64,000 nucleotides of DNA from Clostridiales bacterium (GTDB taxonomy: Bacteria; Bacillota; Clostridia; Oscillospirales; Ruminococcaceae), in assembly GCA_003150405.1 (NCBI GenBank), contig QAMM01000016.1, positions 1-64,000 of the forward strand. Direction: 5' to 3'. This document shows, piece after piece, positions 21,975 through 31,244 of the stretch. The notes under the pieces are model-generated. The model did not search any database. It saw nothing but the letters and a program-made list of their open reading frames with translations, and was not told where the DNA came from. Both the position numbers and the translations under genes were made by a program. The stretch's first letter is position 1. Each line of letters starts with the position of its first letter.

Positions 21975-22907
21975 ATGCCGGCAACCGAAAAAATGGATTT
22001 GAACAACAGGCTGAAAGAGACCATTACCTTTCAAAGCCACATGCTTCATTACGGCATGTATACCTCTGGGTATCAACGCAGTTTTCATATGGACATCCCC
22101 TGGCATTGGCACGACGAATTTGAGCTGGGCTTTGTGACGGGCGGATGTGTTGTTTACCAGACCAATTACCATACCTTTACGCTGCGGCAGGGGGATGGCA
22201 TCTTTATCAATTCCGGGACACTGCATTATTTGCACCCGGTAGAACCAACCCCCAGTGCGCGGCTGCAAACCCAGTTTTTTGACAAGGAATTTCTGGCGGG
22301 AGCTTCGGGAAGCCTGCTGGACATGAAATACATTGCGCCGGTGCAGGATCAGCCCTGGCTGGACGCCATCCCATTTTATCATGACGACGCTTATGCCCAG
22401 CCAGTTTTAGCGCGGATTCAGCACGGCGCGGCGCTTTGCCAGCAGAAAGGGCCTTTTTTTGAGCTTCGCCTGCGCAGCTTGTTCTCAGAGCTGTGGGAAG
22501 CGGTTTACAATTTTGCCGTGAAGGATTCCGAAAGCGGGCGTTCGGTTTCCCGCTCTGCCGAAAATGAACGCATGAAAAAGATGATGCGGTATATTCAGGA
22601 ACATTTCCGGGAAAAAATGGCCGTGACATCAATCGCCGCCAGCGTTCCGGTCAGCGAGCGGGAATGTTACCGGCTGTTTCAGAACCATCTTGGCATTACC
22701 CCAATCGAATACATTCTTTCTCTGCGGGTTCAAAATGCGCAGTCGCTTCTTATGAATACGCAGAAAAGCATTCTGGAAATTGCCATTGAAACCGGCTTTG
22801 GCACCAGCAGCTATTTTGGAAAGATCTTCCGGCAGTATCATCATTTGACGCCGACGCAATACCGCAGGCTCAGCCGCCAACCGACAGAACACGGCAAAAA
22901 GGCCTAG
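21975..22907 (+). CDS. AraC-family transcriptional regulator with cupin sensor
   Basis: 310 residues from ATG 21975, chosen because GAGGAG stands eight bases upstream; ATG 21966 lies too close to it. The N-terminal cupin-like domain includes IPWHWHDEFELGFVTGG and LRQGDGIFINSGTLHYLHP. The C-terminal double HTH is seen in MMRYIQEHFREKMAVTSIAA and IEYILSLRVQNAQSLLMNTQ, IAIETGFGTSSYFGKIFRQY. Divergently transcribed from the GH120 gene with a 160-bp shared control region, so likely a sugar-responsive regulator of it. Confidence 0.9.
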   Translation: MPATEKMDLNNRLKETITFQSHMLHYGMYTSGYQRSFHMDIPWHWHDEFELGFVTGGCVVYQTNYHTFTLRQGDGIFINSGTLHYLHPVEPTPSARLQTQFFDKEFLAGASGSLLDMKYIAPVQDQPWLDAIPFYHDDAYAQPVLARIQHGAALCQQKGPFFELRLRSLFSELWEAVYNFAVKDSESGRSVSRSAENERMKKMMRYIQEHFREKMAVTSIAASVPVSERECYRLFQNHLGITPIEYILSLRVQNAQSLLMNTQKSILEIAIETGFGTSSYFGKIFRQYHHLTPTQYRRLSRQPTEHGKKA

Positions 22908-23005
22908 TAATTGCTCTGCACGGAGCTTTGACCGAGGTTGTTGTGCCATAACGGAGGATGTTTCTGCCGCCGGATAAGGCGGCTGACCGGATGACGTTCC
23001 AAATA

Positions 23006-23045
23006 GCAAGGGGGCTTCCGTAAACAGTTGTGGAAGCTTTCTTGC
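23006..23045. terminator. Terminator-like hairpin
   Basis: GCAAG...GGCTTCC and GGAAGC...CTTGC arms lie between the convergent AraC and C39-like genes. Confidence 0.5.
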
Positions 23046-23048
23046 CTG

Positions 23049-23900
23049 TCAAGCGGGTTCCAGAACAATGGCGAACTGCCCAACTTCTTTGTAGCGCTGA
23101 AAAAAGGTTTTGCGTGCATAACTTGTGACCCCAGCCAATGGATCGTACACGGTGACAGTTTTTTCGTCGTAGCCCACTAAAATCATACAGTGTTCGTTTC
23201 CAGGCCAGGAGAAGTATTCATTTGTATAAACTTCTCCTTGTTTCAGGTACCAACCGCTTTTTTGCACGACAGGGCGCATTTCAATCGTGCTCCAGATGCA
23301 GACCGGAATACCGCTGTCAATGTAGGCGAGAATACTTTTTTCACCAGCGCCTGAAATATCATTTGCACGGTGGTGCCCGCCTGCATGGTCAATGAAATGC
23401 TGCATAGTGTCGGCTACGACCTCCGCAAAAGCGCCGTAGCCATATGTGTATGGATCCCCGATAAACGCGCTGCTGGGATGTGCAGCATAGTTGCAGCCGT
23501 TCAAGGTTTCAAAATCGCTTTTTGGGAGCGCGTCGGCAAAGGACTCCTTATCAATATCATAACCGTAGGCATAAAGCAGCATTGCTCCTGCGGTAGCTTC
23601 GCACCCCACGGGAAGTTCTGGGTTTTGTAAAATTACTGGAATTTCACGGCACGGTTTGGCTCCTGCTTCGTCGCTGTGTAAAAGTAGAGTGCTGCCTGCG
23701 GTTCCCTCACGCTCGGTTTGTTCTTTCGCGTTGCCGCCCAGCTCCGGAAACAACTGAAAGACGCAAAGAATTGCGCCCCAAACCAGTATTGATACCAGTA
23801 CGGCAAACAAAAAAAGCCGGAAGAATAGAACCCAAACCTTTTTCAGCCGTTTTTTTCGCACCTTTTGTCCTTTGAAGGAAACTGGTTCAACCTTTTGCAT
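23049..23900 (-). CDS. Membrane-anchored C39-like cysteine peptidase domain protein
   Basis: 283 residues from ATG 23900 (GGGGGAAGTCG upstream). A basic cytoplasmic start (about 25 residues) precedes one membrane segment (VWVLFFRLFLFAVLVSILVW). The extracellular part is a peptidase C39-like domain: the catalytic Cys region LPVGCEATAGAMLL, the His region GNEHCMILVGYD and the Asp in VYDPLAG. Such proteins are often called BtrH/C39_2; their substrates are mostly unknown. It follows the two-component operon on the same strand, after a terminator. Confidence 0.82.
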   Translation of the reverse strand: MQKVEPVSFKGQKVRKKRLKKVWVLFFRLFLFAVLVSILVWGAILCVFQLFPELGGNAKEQTEREGTAGSTLLLHSDEAGAKPCREIPVILQNPELPVGCEATAGAMLLYAYGYDIDKESFADALPKSDFETLNGCNYAAHPSSAFIGDPYTYGYGAFAEVVADTMQHFIDHAGGHHRANDISGAGEKSILAYIDSGIPVCIWSTIEMRPVVQKSGWYLKQGEVYTNEYFSWPGNEHCMILVGYDEKTVTVYDPLAGVTSYARKTFFQRYKEVGQFAIVLEPA

Positions 23901-23952
23901 CGACTTCCCCCATTTGATTGTTGTAGCCACATTAAAAGAGAACCAATGAAAA

Positions 23953-23998
23953 CAAGCCCCCTTTCCGTATGGCAGTTTCATACTAAAGGGGGCTTGTA
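23953..23998 (-). terminator. Intrinsic terminator of the two-component operon
   Basis: ACAAGCCCCCTTT and AAAGGGGGCTTGT pair perfectly. On the minus strand the stem is followed by TTTTC. Lies between 24021 and the C39-like gene. Confidence 0.7.
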
Positions 23999-24020
23999 TT
24001 GTAGTTGTGTCCGAATTGCA

Positions 24021-24734
24021 TCACTTTTGCATCTCTTTGTCTGCATCCATATCCATGTATTGATCCAGCACTTCCATCCCGATCAAGCCGACAAAAAGTT
24101 TTTTCCCGGAGGGGCTGTTGTACGCATAGCAGTCAAACTCCCAGTCCTCTATTCCGAGAGAGCCATAATAAGCAAAGGGATTTTTCCCGTCTTTCAGGCC
24201 GGAGGTGTACTCGTTTACAGTATACACCTCACTGGATTCAAGCATATCACCATAAACTGCAATTTGCAGTGCGGCTTTGGTTTCTTCTTCATAGAACAGG
24301 TACAGGCTGCCAAAACGTGCCAGTACAAGATTCAAGCCAATAATATCATTTCCCGACAAGGTGAGAAATTTGAAGGTTTTTACCATGCTTGTTTTACTGT
24401 TTTCCAGTTGGTCAAGCAGCAGGGCGGTCAGTTCCCCGCTTTTTTCCTCCCCGAATACAGCTCGGAGAATGTTCTTACAGTCTTGCTTGTATTCCAGCGT
24501 AGTTTTGTTGTTCTGCACTTCAGACCAGGCACTATTGGCAGCGTTATCGCAGAGAAGACGCAGCACCTGCCGCTGTGTCAGCTTCTGCTCGGTCGATTCC
24601 AGACTGAGTTCGCGAAAGCGGATTTTGGAGCCCTTCTGAAGAGAATACTGCTGGTAAGCGGTTGGAAACAGCAGAACCAGCGTTGTCAGCAGTAGAATGG
24701 CGAACCCGGAAGAAGCGTATTTAATCCATTTCAT
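24021..24734 (-). CDS. Membrane-anchored hypothetical protein of two-component operon
   Basis: 237 residues from ATG 24734, eight bases after GAGGTGT and overlapping the kinase gene end by 14 bp. One N-terminal membrane segment (ASSGFAILLLTTLVLLFPTA), then an extracytoplasmic domain of about 200 residues with no lipobox and no recognised fold. Translational overlap with the histidine kinase suggests a sensor accessory or target of the system. Confidence 0.75.
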   Translation of the reverse strand: MKWIKYASSGFAILLLTTLVLLFPTAYQQYSLQKGSKIRFRELSLESTEQKLTQRQVLRLLCDNAANSAWSEVQNNKTTLEYKQDCKNILRAVFGEEKSGELTALLLDQLENSKTSMVKTFKFLTLSGNDIIGLNLVLARFGSLYLFYEEETKAALQIAVYGDMLESSEVYTVNEYTSGLKDGKNPFAYYGSLGIEDWEFDCYAYNSPSGKKLFVGLIGMEVLDQYMDMDADKEMQK

Positions 24735-26148
24735 TATCATACACCTCTTTTTTCTCTTCGAGTTCAAGTTTCAGTTTAATGGATACCGTTGTACCGCATC
24801 CCACGGCGCTGTCAAATACCAGCCGGGTCTGGTGCATCTCAGCAATGCGCTTGGAGAGGGCAAGGCCGAGCCCGGCCCCGCCCTGTCCGCGGGAACGGGA
24901 TTTATCCTCCATATAAAACGGTTCTGTGATCCGTTCCAGGCTCTGCTCCGGAATACCGCAGCCGCGGTCGGCAACCGAGATTCGGTACCATTCACCATCC
25001 GCTGTTCCGCAGATCCGCACGGTTTCCCCCTTTGGGGAGGCTTTGCAGGCGTTGTCAGCCAGATTGTAAAGCAGCGAAAGCAGTAAAGTCAGCTCTGCGC
25101 AGATAACGGCGGGTTCTGCCTGCAAATTCACCGAAACACCGTACTTTTGCGGAAGAAAACGGAGAGAGGAGCGCAGGGACTCAAACAGCATTTCGGTGTG
25201 GATGGGGCTGAGAACAGCCGTTCCGTTTTTTAAGACAATCAAGTCCAGCAGCCGCATAGCAAGCCGCTCCAGCCGTTTGCCTTCCCGGTAAACGGCGTCT
25301 GCCGCTTCTCGGCGCTCCTGCTCTGCAAGGTCATAGGAGCGGAGCATGTCCGCGTAGCCAATAATTGAAGTCATGGGGGTTTTGAGTTCGTGGGTAAAGT
25401 CTGCTACAAAAGTCTCGCGCTTTTCAATTTCCTTTTTCAGGCTGTTAATGTTGGATTCCACGGCCTCCGCCATTTGGTTAAAGCCGGACGACAGTACCCG
25501 CATTTCTTCACTGCCCATTCCGTGTTTTTGGATGGGAATACGTTTGTCATACTCCCCGTCGGCAATCCGTTCCGCCGCTTGGGACAGCCGGTTCAGCGGA
25601 CGTGCCAGGTACCAGGAAAAAATGAGAAGGATAGCTCCGCTTAACAATGCAACGGCCAGAACGGTATAGTGGTAAATATGGGTGAGCCGGCTACGCTGTG
25701 TAAAAACCCCGCTGAAATCGGACTGTGTTTCAATATAATACGGTTCGCCGGACAAATCCACCCGGCAGACCGCTTGCAAATGAGGCCGTCCATTCAGTTC
25801 CACAAATGAATACCCCTGCTGGGCGGAAGTCAGCTGCTCCCACAAAGCGCCGCGCTCCTGGGCGGCAATTTCCTCCGCGGTGTAAATGGCAAGCCGATCG
25901 TTCTGGCTGGCGTCTGTAATTTTAGCAATTTGCGTCTGCATTTCTTTGGTGCGCAGCGTTAACGACGAGGTTTTCTCTGCCAGCGCCAAAAACATTTTTC
26001 CTGCGTATTCATTCGAGGTTAAGGTAACTTCTACCCGACTGTCCATAACAGAGGAAGCGGTAACCTCCACCAGCACAAAACCGCCGATGCCGACGGTCAG
26101 CATGACGATAAGATAGGTGAAACAAAATATTTTCCAGGCAAATTTCAT
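24721..26148 (-). CDS. Sensor histidine kinase
   Basis: 475 residues. Two membrane segments (about 9-30 and 165-187) frame an extracellular sensor of roughly 130 residues. A HAMP linker follows (YLARPLNRLSQAAERIADGE), then the HisKA phospho-acceptor FVADFTHELKTPMTSIIGYA. The ATPase domain has the N-box YNLADNACKASP, DRGCGIPE (G1) and GGAGLGLALSKRIAE (G2). Start overlaps the response regulator stop by 4 bp. The stimulus is not evident. Confidence 0.93.
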   Translation of the reverse strand: MKFAWKIFCFTYLIVMLTVGIGGFVLVEVTASSVMDSRVEVTLTSNEYAGKMFLALAEKTSSLTLRTKEMQTQIAKITDASQNDRLAIYTAEEIAAQERGALWEQLTSAQQGYSFVELNGRPHLQAVCRVDLSGEPYYIETQSDFSGVFTQRSRLTHIYHYTVLAVALLSGAILLIFSWYLARPLNRLSQAAERIADGEYDKRIPIQKHGMGSEEMRVLSSGFNQMAEAVESNINSLKKEIEKRETFVADFTHELKTPMTSIIGYADMLRSYDLAEQERREAADAVYREGKRLERLAMRLLDLIVLKNGTAVLSPIHTEMLFESLRSSLRFLPQKYGVSVNLQAEPAVICAELTLLLSLLYNLADNACKASPKGETVRICGTADGEWYRISVADRGCGIPEQSLERITEPFYMEDKSRSRGQGGAGLGLALSKRIAEMHQTRLVFDSAVGCGTTVSIKLKLELEEKKEVYDNEMD

Positions 26149-26816
26149 GGCTTTTCCGCCCTCAGCCGGTAGCCGACTTTGTAAACCGATTGGATTTCCT
26201 CCGACAGTCCCAATTTTTTTCGAAGTCTTTGTACGTGCAGGTCAACGGTTCGTGTGTCGCCGAAATAGGGTTCGTCCCATACCCGTTCATATATCGTTTC
26301 CCGATATAAGGCAATGCCGCGGTTGCGGGCAAACAGCAAAAGAATGTCGTATTCCTTTGGGGTAAGCTCAACCGGTGCTCCGTTTTTAACCACCGTGCGG
26401 GACTCGGCGTCAATTTCAATACCGCCAATTTGCAGGTGCCGCTCGGCCTTGTGGTAACGCCGCAGCACAACTTCAATCCGTGCGGTCAGCTCCGCCAGGT
26501 CAAACGGTTTGACAATATAATCGTCCGCTCCCATTTTAAGGCCTTTAACCCGATCGGCTATTTCGGCTTTTGCTGTAATAAAGATAACTGGAGTGTCAAA
26601 TTTCCGAATGTATTCCAAAAGCTCGTAGCCATTGATTTCAGGCAGCATGATGTCCAGCAGTACCAGGTCGAAACGGGCCGATTCAATCATTTCCGCCGCT
26701 TTGGCGCCATCCGGTGCAATGCTGCAATGGTACCCGCTTTTGCCAAGACTTATCCAGATTAGCTTTGCAATCGAAGCGTCGTCTTCTGCAATCAGAATTT
26801 TGATCAATCGGGTCAC
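26145..26816 (-). CDS. OmpR/PhoB-family response regulator
   Basis: 223 residues. The receiver domain has acidic residues EDD at 11-13, phospho-acceptor Asp in LVLLDIMLPEINGYE, Thr in VIFITAKAE and Lys in IVKPFDLAEL. The C-terminal winged helix is seen in ELTPKEYDILLLFARNRGIA and TVDLHVQRLRKKLG. ATGA overlap with the kinase gene. First gene of the operon; a short intergenic region with few features lies upstream. Confidence 0.95.
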   Translation of the reverse strand: MTRLIKILIAEDDASIAKLIWISLGKSGYHCSIAPDGAKAAEMIESARFDLVLLDIMLPEINGYELLEYIRKFDTPVIFITAKAEIADRVKGLKMGADDYIVKPFDLAELTARIEVVLRRYHKAERHLQIGGIEIDAESRTVVKNGAPVELTPKEYDILLLFARNRGIALYRETIYERVWDEPYFGDTRTVDLHVQRLRKKLGLSEEIQSVYKVGYRLRAEKP

Positions 26817-27068
26817 CTCCTAATGTTGTATGTTACCTCCCCATTGTATCATCTTTGTATCTGCGCCACAAATAAATTTGGAGCAGAAAAATATGGAATG
26901 ATGGGATTGCCGTGAAACGGCTGTACCGCCTGGTTTGATTCTCCTCCGTTGCCGCTGGCCTCACAGCCCTCTTGGGGGGAGCCGCCCGTTTGAATTTGGG
27001 CGGTGTCAAAGATTCCCATTTGCGCCCATTCGACATATTCTGTAATAAGGTCGATTGGAGGTGTTTGT

Positions 27069-27296
27069 ATGACAATGCGTGCTTTGGTTCTCCGCGTACA
27101 GCGGGGCCGCCTGTTGGTGCTAGATCTTGAGATCCGCCAGCAGGTCGTTGTAATCACACCGAATGCACAGCGGTTCTGCCGGGGCAATATCATCCGTATT
27201 TGGTATAACGGTGTCATGACCAACAGCATTCCACCGCAGATTTCTGCTTGGAATATTGTAAGGCTGCCGTGGTGGAATTCCTGCTGTTCATGTTAA
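27069..27296 (+). CDS. Small conserved protein with OB-like strand pattern
   Basis: 75 residues from ATG 27069 with GGAGGTGTTTG upstream. Sequence MTMRALVLRVQRGRLLVLDL, RQQVVVITPNAQRFCRGNII, RIWYNGVMTNSIPPQISA. The alternation of short hydrophobic strands and the D-x-IRIWYNG segment resemble a small OB-fold found as a free-standing gene in Clostridia. Function unknown. A short GCTC-GTAA-GAGC hairpin with T's follows at 27298-27320. Confidence 0.6.
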   Translation: MTMRALVLRVQRGRLLVLDLEIRQQVVVITPNAQRFCRGNIIRIWYNGVMTNSIPPQISAWNIVRLPWWNSCCSC

Positions 27297-27660
27297 AAAG
27301 CTCGTAAGAGCCTTTTTTATGCCTTTAAGAGCGTAAAAAAGAAAAATTGCGCCTATGGCGTTCCGTTTTCAAACTCTTGACAGATTTCTGGAACAAGCCT
27401 TAAAATAAAAGACGATATTTTTTGGAAACGGTTGAAGCAAAGCAACTGCTGATGATGGAGCGCCCAAACAAACGGCTGTCCATGGCTTATTGTGCTTTGA
27501 GGCATTTTGAAGCCTAGCTTGGCGGACGGTGCCGAGTAAATGGCAGATGTAAGATAGACCCCCGGAAACTTGCGTGAAACCGCGGAGATAGCGCACAGCT
27601 ATTATATTACAGTTTCATTGTTGAGGCGGATGGTTTTAAAACAGGGCGGAGGGAAACAGC
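27297..27660. other. Gene-free stretch upstream of dinB
   Basis: Holds the terminator-like hairpin 27298-27320 and a TTGACA at 27377-27382 with a weak TTAAAA 17 bp downstream. No SOS-box-like palindrome was found next to the dinB start by eye. Nothing else recognised. Confidence 0.5.
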
Positions 27661-28920
27661 ATGACAAAAGAACGCACCATTCTGCACTGCGACTGCAACG
27701 GCTTTTACGCTTCGGTGGAATGCCTTTGCCACCCGGAATGCCGCGCTGTGCCAATGGCGGTCTGCGGCGACCCTGAAAGCAGGCGGGGCATTATTCTTGC
27801 CAAAAACGAATTGGCAAAGGCCTATGGCGTTCAGACAGCCGAGACCATCTGGCAGGCCAAAAAGAAATGCCCAGATCTGGTGCTGGTCCCCGCCCATCAC
27901 GATTTATATGCGGAATATTCAGCATGGATCAACGATATTTACCGGCGGTACACCGAGCTCGTCGAGCCTTTTTCCATTGATGAAAGCTGGCTGGACGTAA
28001 CGGCAAGCCGGACTCTGTTTGGGGGCGGCAGGCAGATTGCAGACGAACTGCGCGCCGTGGTGCGCCGGGAAACGGGAATCACCATCAGCGTTGGGGTATC
28101 TTTTAACAAGATTTTTGCCAAGATGGGAAGCGATTACCAAAAGCCGGATGCGACTACCGTTATCACGCGGGAAAATTACCGGGCAGTTTTGTTTCCGCTC
28201 CCAGTGCGCGCTCTGCTGTTTGTCGGCAAATCCACCGAGGATACGCTGTTAAAGTGCGGCATCCGTACCATTGGGGATTTGGCTGAGTCTGCGCCGGAGT
28301 ACCTCAAACACCTGCTGGGCAAACAGGGGGAAACCCTGCACCAGTATGCAAACGGGCTGGACGAGTCCCCCGTCACCATTGAGGAACAGGAGGCCAAATC
28401 GGTCAGCCATGACATCACTTTCCGGCGCAATCTTGTGGGTGAGGAGGATATCCGCATCGGCCTCAGTGCCATCGCGGACAATGTCGCCGCCCGGCTTCGG
28501 CGGATGGAGCTTAAATGTTCGACGGTGCAAATCCTCATCAAGGATCCAAACCTCAAAAGCATTTCGCGTCAGAAAGGGCTGGAGACGCCGACCTTTCTCG
28601 CCAAAGAGCTGGCCCAGGCCGGGATGGAACTCATCCAGGCGTCATGGGATTTGCGCAGGCCCATCCGTATGCTCTCGCTTGCCGGAACCAATTTGCTCCC
28701 GGCCGAACAGGCTGCGGAACAGCTCAGCCTGTTTGGAACGCCAGCCGGCATTGACCGCCAACGGGAAGAAAAACTGGAAATCGCAATGGATGGGATCCGA
28801 GAGCGGTTCGGCAAGGGTGTGATTGTCAGCGCACGGCTGTTAAAGAACGACATCGGCATTGATTTGAAAAAGCCCGGAAAAACCGATCCGATCCGGAAAA
28901 TCATTTCCCCGGACGACTGA
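27661..28920 (+). CDS. dinB: DNA polymerase IV (Y-family translesion polymerase)
   Basis: 419 residues. Error-prone polymerase that bypasses lesions. Palm domain acidic motifs: ILHCDCNGFYASVE and FSIDESWLDVT. The Y-family region VGVSFNKIFAKMGSDYQKPD and the little-finger domain follow. The C-terminal AEQLSLF is a good beta-clamp binding motif. Start after AGGGCGGAGGGAAACAGC. Single gene. Confidence 0.95.
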   Translation: MTKERTILHCDCNGFYASVECLCHPECRAVPMAVCGDPESRRGIILAKNELAKAYGVQTAETIWQAKKKCPDLVLVPAHHDLYAEYSAWINDIYRRYTELVEPFSIDESWLDVTASRTLFGGGRQIADELRAVVRRETGITISVGVSFNKIFAKMGSDYQKPDATTVITRENYRAVLFPLPVRALLFVGKSTEDTLLKCGIRTIGDLAESAPEYLKHLLGKQGETLHQYANGLDESPVTIEEQEAKSVSHDITFRRNLVGEEDIRIGLSAIADNVAARLRRMELKCSTVQILIKDPNLKSISRQKGLETPTFLAKELAQAGMELIQASWDLRRPIRMLSLAGTNLLPAEQAAEQLSLFGTPAGIDRQREEKLEIAMDGIRERFGKGVIVSARLLKNDIGIDLKKPGKTDPIRKIISPDD

Positions 28921-29069
28921 CCCGCTGCAAAGGGCGGCCTTAAGAAAAGTCTGGATATGTCGCGTTTTTAACTTGGGAACGTTGTTTCTAAAAAATCTTG
29001 GTTCACAGAGAGGCTGCACGCTATCTCAGTTTTGTGGAAACACCGTTTTGCAGCAATGTGAAAACAGCA

Positions 29070-29104
29070 AAAGACGTCTGCTTGGAAAGCAGACGTCTTT
29101 TTAC
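29070..29104. terminator. Intrinsic terminator
   Basis: AAGACGTCTGC and GCAGACGTCTT flank a seven-base loop, followed by TTTTTACTTTTT. It sits between dinB and the convergent AraC gene. Confidence 0.8.
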
Positions 29105-29155
29105 TTTTTAACGGTTGTTTGACGGTGGTTGTACAGTGCTTTCAGCAAGCGGATG

Positions 29156-30055
29156 TTATATCGTTGTTTCAGCGCCGGCCTGCTGGTATCGCTTTTTGCG
29201 GTATTCCCGCGCGGAGGAGCCATAATACCGTTTGAACGCGCCTGCAAAATGTTCGGCAGAGGAGTAACCAAGCTGGAATGCAATATCGGTAATCGGCGTA
29301 ACGCTGTCCCGCAAAAGGGCTGCCGCGGCAGACATGCGCGCCTCCAGTTTTTTCTGGTGGAAGGACTGGCCGTAGTGCTGTTTAAGCAGGCGTTCGGTCT
29401 GTCGGCTGCTCAGTCCAAGACGGGCGGACAGAGCATTCAGTGTAATGGTGGCGTATTCAAACAGGAAAGACTCTTCAATCGTGAGATAATGGAATTTTTC
29501 CGGATCGTGTATGATGGGGGAAAGACCTGTTTGTTTCGGCTGCGGCGTTTCATATTTGCGTATCAGGTAGATCAGCACCTGCTTGAAATAGGCCTGCAGG
29601 TTTTCTTCGTAGCCTGTTCGTTTATGCTCCAATTCGGCAATGAGGCTGTGCATCATTTCATGGTAACAGGAATCGCCCTGGCCATACCAGAACGGGGTGC
29701 GCAGAAAAATTCCGAGTGGGGAATGGGGCGGTATATTTTGCTGCAACGCAGGAGGGAGCGCATCCATTTTAATGTAAAGGCAGTATTCGCCAATCGGCCC
29801 CGGGCCGGTCACAAGCTGTTCGTGTTCCACATTGGGTCCGGTTACGCAAAGAATCTCCTGCCGGAGCGGGTAACGCTTTCCCTGAGAGAACAAAAGCCCT
29901 TCTCCGTAAGGAAAATAGTGGATTTCATAGCTGTTTTTGCTGTGCTTGTGTTTGGGGCAGTCACGGGTAGTCTGCTCAAATTTTAGGTTGACAAGGTGAA
30001 ACACTGCCTCGCCAATCCGGCAGGAGATTTCTAGGTTTTCGTACTGCACAGACAT
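29156..30055 (-). CDS. AraC-family transcriptional regulator
   Basis: 299 residues from ATG 30055 (GGGGATGAG upstream). N-terminal cupin-like region (KHKHSKNSYEIHYFPYGEGL). C-terminal HTH pair: ITLNALSARLGLSSRQTERL and ITDIAFQLGYSSAEHFAGAF KRYYG. Divergent from the RhaT-like transporter and fucosidase genes, so probably controls glycan uptake/cleavage there. Confidence 0.88.
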   Translation of the reverse strand: MSVQYENLEISCRIGEAVFHLVNLKFEQTTRDCPKHKHSKNSYEIHYFPYGEGLLFSQGKRYPLRQEILCVTGPNVEHEQLVTGPGPIGEYCLYIKMDALPPALQQNIPPHSPLGIFLRTPFWYGQGDSCYHEMMHSLIAELEHKRTGYEENLQAYFKQVLIYLIRKYETPQPKQTGLSPIIHDPEKFHYLTIEESFLFEYATITLNALSARLGLSSRQTERLLKQHYGQSFHQKKLEARMSAAAALLRDSVTPITDIAFQLGYSSAEHFAGAFKRYYGSSAREYRKKRYQQAGAETTI

Positions 30056-30230
30056 CTCATCCCCAATATAAAGTGCTTTTATTATAGGGCTTTTACGCGG
30101 GAAAATCAAGAAACCTGCAAAAACACGACATAATATTAAGAAAATGTCGGGTATCTGTCTTGCGGTAAGGCGGGCCGGGGGTTATGATGATTACCGGACT
30201 GATTTTGACAGGAGAAAGGAATTTGATGTT

Positions 30231-31199
30231 ATGGTTTTTGGATTTGCCCTGCTGCTCGCGGCGGGGATTTGCCAGGGGAGCTTTGGGCTGGGCTATAAAA
30301 AATACGGTCCGTTTTCGTGGGCGGCGTTCTGGGGTGTTTACTGCCTTCTGTGCATTGTTGTCTCAGCCGCTGCGGCTTGGATACTGGCGCCACAGCTTTG
30401 GGAGGTGCTGTTCCGGAACGGCGGGCAGGATTTGCTGCTCCCGGTGTTCTGCGGCATGCTGTGGGGGATCTCCGCCGTCGGCTTTTCCAAGGCGATTGAT
30501 AAAATTGGCATGTCGATGGTTTACGGTGTTTCAATGGGAATTTCCACCATTGTCGGTTCAGTCATGCCGCTTGTGCTGAGCGCAAACCTCCCGCGAGGGG
30601 GCGACGCGGCGCTGTTTTGGACCGGCCTTGCCGTTACCCTGGGCGGAGTAGCGGTGATAACGGTTGCGGGCATCAAGCGGGACGGCGGCGCCAAGGGCTC
30701 GGTTGCGGGTATTGTCCTCGCCGTGATTTCCGGTATTGGATCCGGCGCTATGAACATCGGCTTTACCGAGACCCAGAGGATTGAAGAAGAGCTTGCCGCG
30801 CTTGGCGGTTCCTATGCAGCGGTTTCTGCGGCACGCTGGCTGCCCGTTCTGGTAGGCGGAAGTATACTCGGTGTTTTTTGGTGTGCCGGGGAGCTATCCG
30901 CAAAGCGGGAGTGGAAAACCTTAATCCAAAAAGGAAGTCTCCGCCGGACAGCCATTCTGTTTGGGGTGAGCATTGTTTGGTATGCGGCACTGCTGCTGTA
31001 CGGCCTTGCCACCGAACAGCTCGGCAGTATGGGTGAAACGGTCGGCTGGATCCTGTTCAATGCGCTGGCATTGGTGATTTCTTCCGGAATTGGCATCCTC
31101 ATCGGCGAATGGAAACAGAAGCACCGGACCCGCCGCATTCTGCTGTGCGGCAACGGCTTGCTGATTATTGCGTGGTTCTGCCTTGCATTTGTCCAGTAA
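30231..31199 (+). CDS. RhaT-family (L-rhamnose/H+ symporter-like) transporter
   Basis: 322 residues, about ten membrane segments. The first segments, GICQGSFGLGYKKYGPFSWA followed by AFWGVYCLL, match the conserved start of the RhaT family. Further helices include GMLWGISAVGFSKAIDKIGM. Start ATG 30231 chosen for its position before the first membrane segment; AGAAAGGAA lies upstream. Next gene (GH29 fucosidase) starts 45 bp later. Substrate may be fucose or rhamnose-like deoxy-sugar, inferred from the neighbour. Confidence 0.8.
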   Translation: MVFGFALLLAAGICQGSFGLGYKKYGPFSWAAFWGVYCLLCIVVSAAAAWILAPQLWEVLFRNGGQDLLLPVFCGMLWGISAVGFSKAIDKIGMSMVYGVSMGISTIVGSVMPLVLSANLPRGGDAALFWTGLAVTLGGVAVITVAGIKRDGGAKGSVAGIVLAVISGIGSGAMNIGFTETQRIEEELAALGGSYAAVSAARWLPVLVGGSILGVFWCAGELSAKREWKTLIQKGSLRRTAILFGVSIVWYAALLLYGLATEQLGSMGETVGWILFNALALVISSGIGILIGEWKQKHRTRRILLCGNGLLIIAWFCLAFVQ

Positions 31200-31244
31200 C
31201 ACCACCTGTGGGTGGAAAATCAATACAGCAAAAGGAGTGGAACA

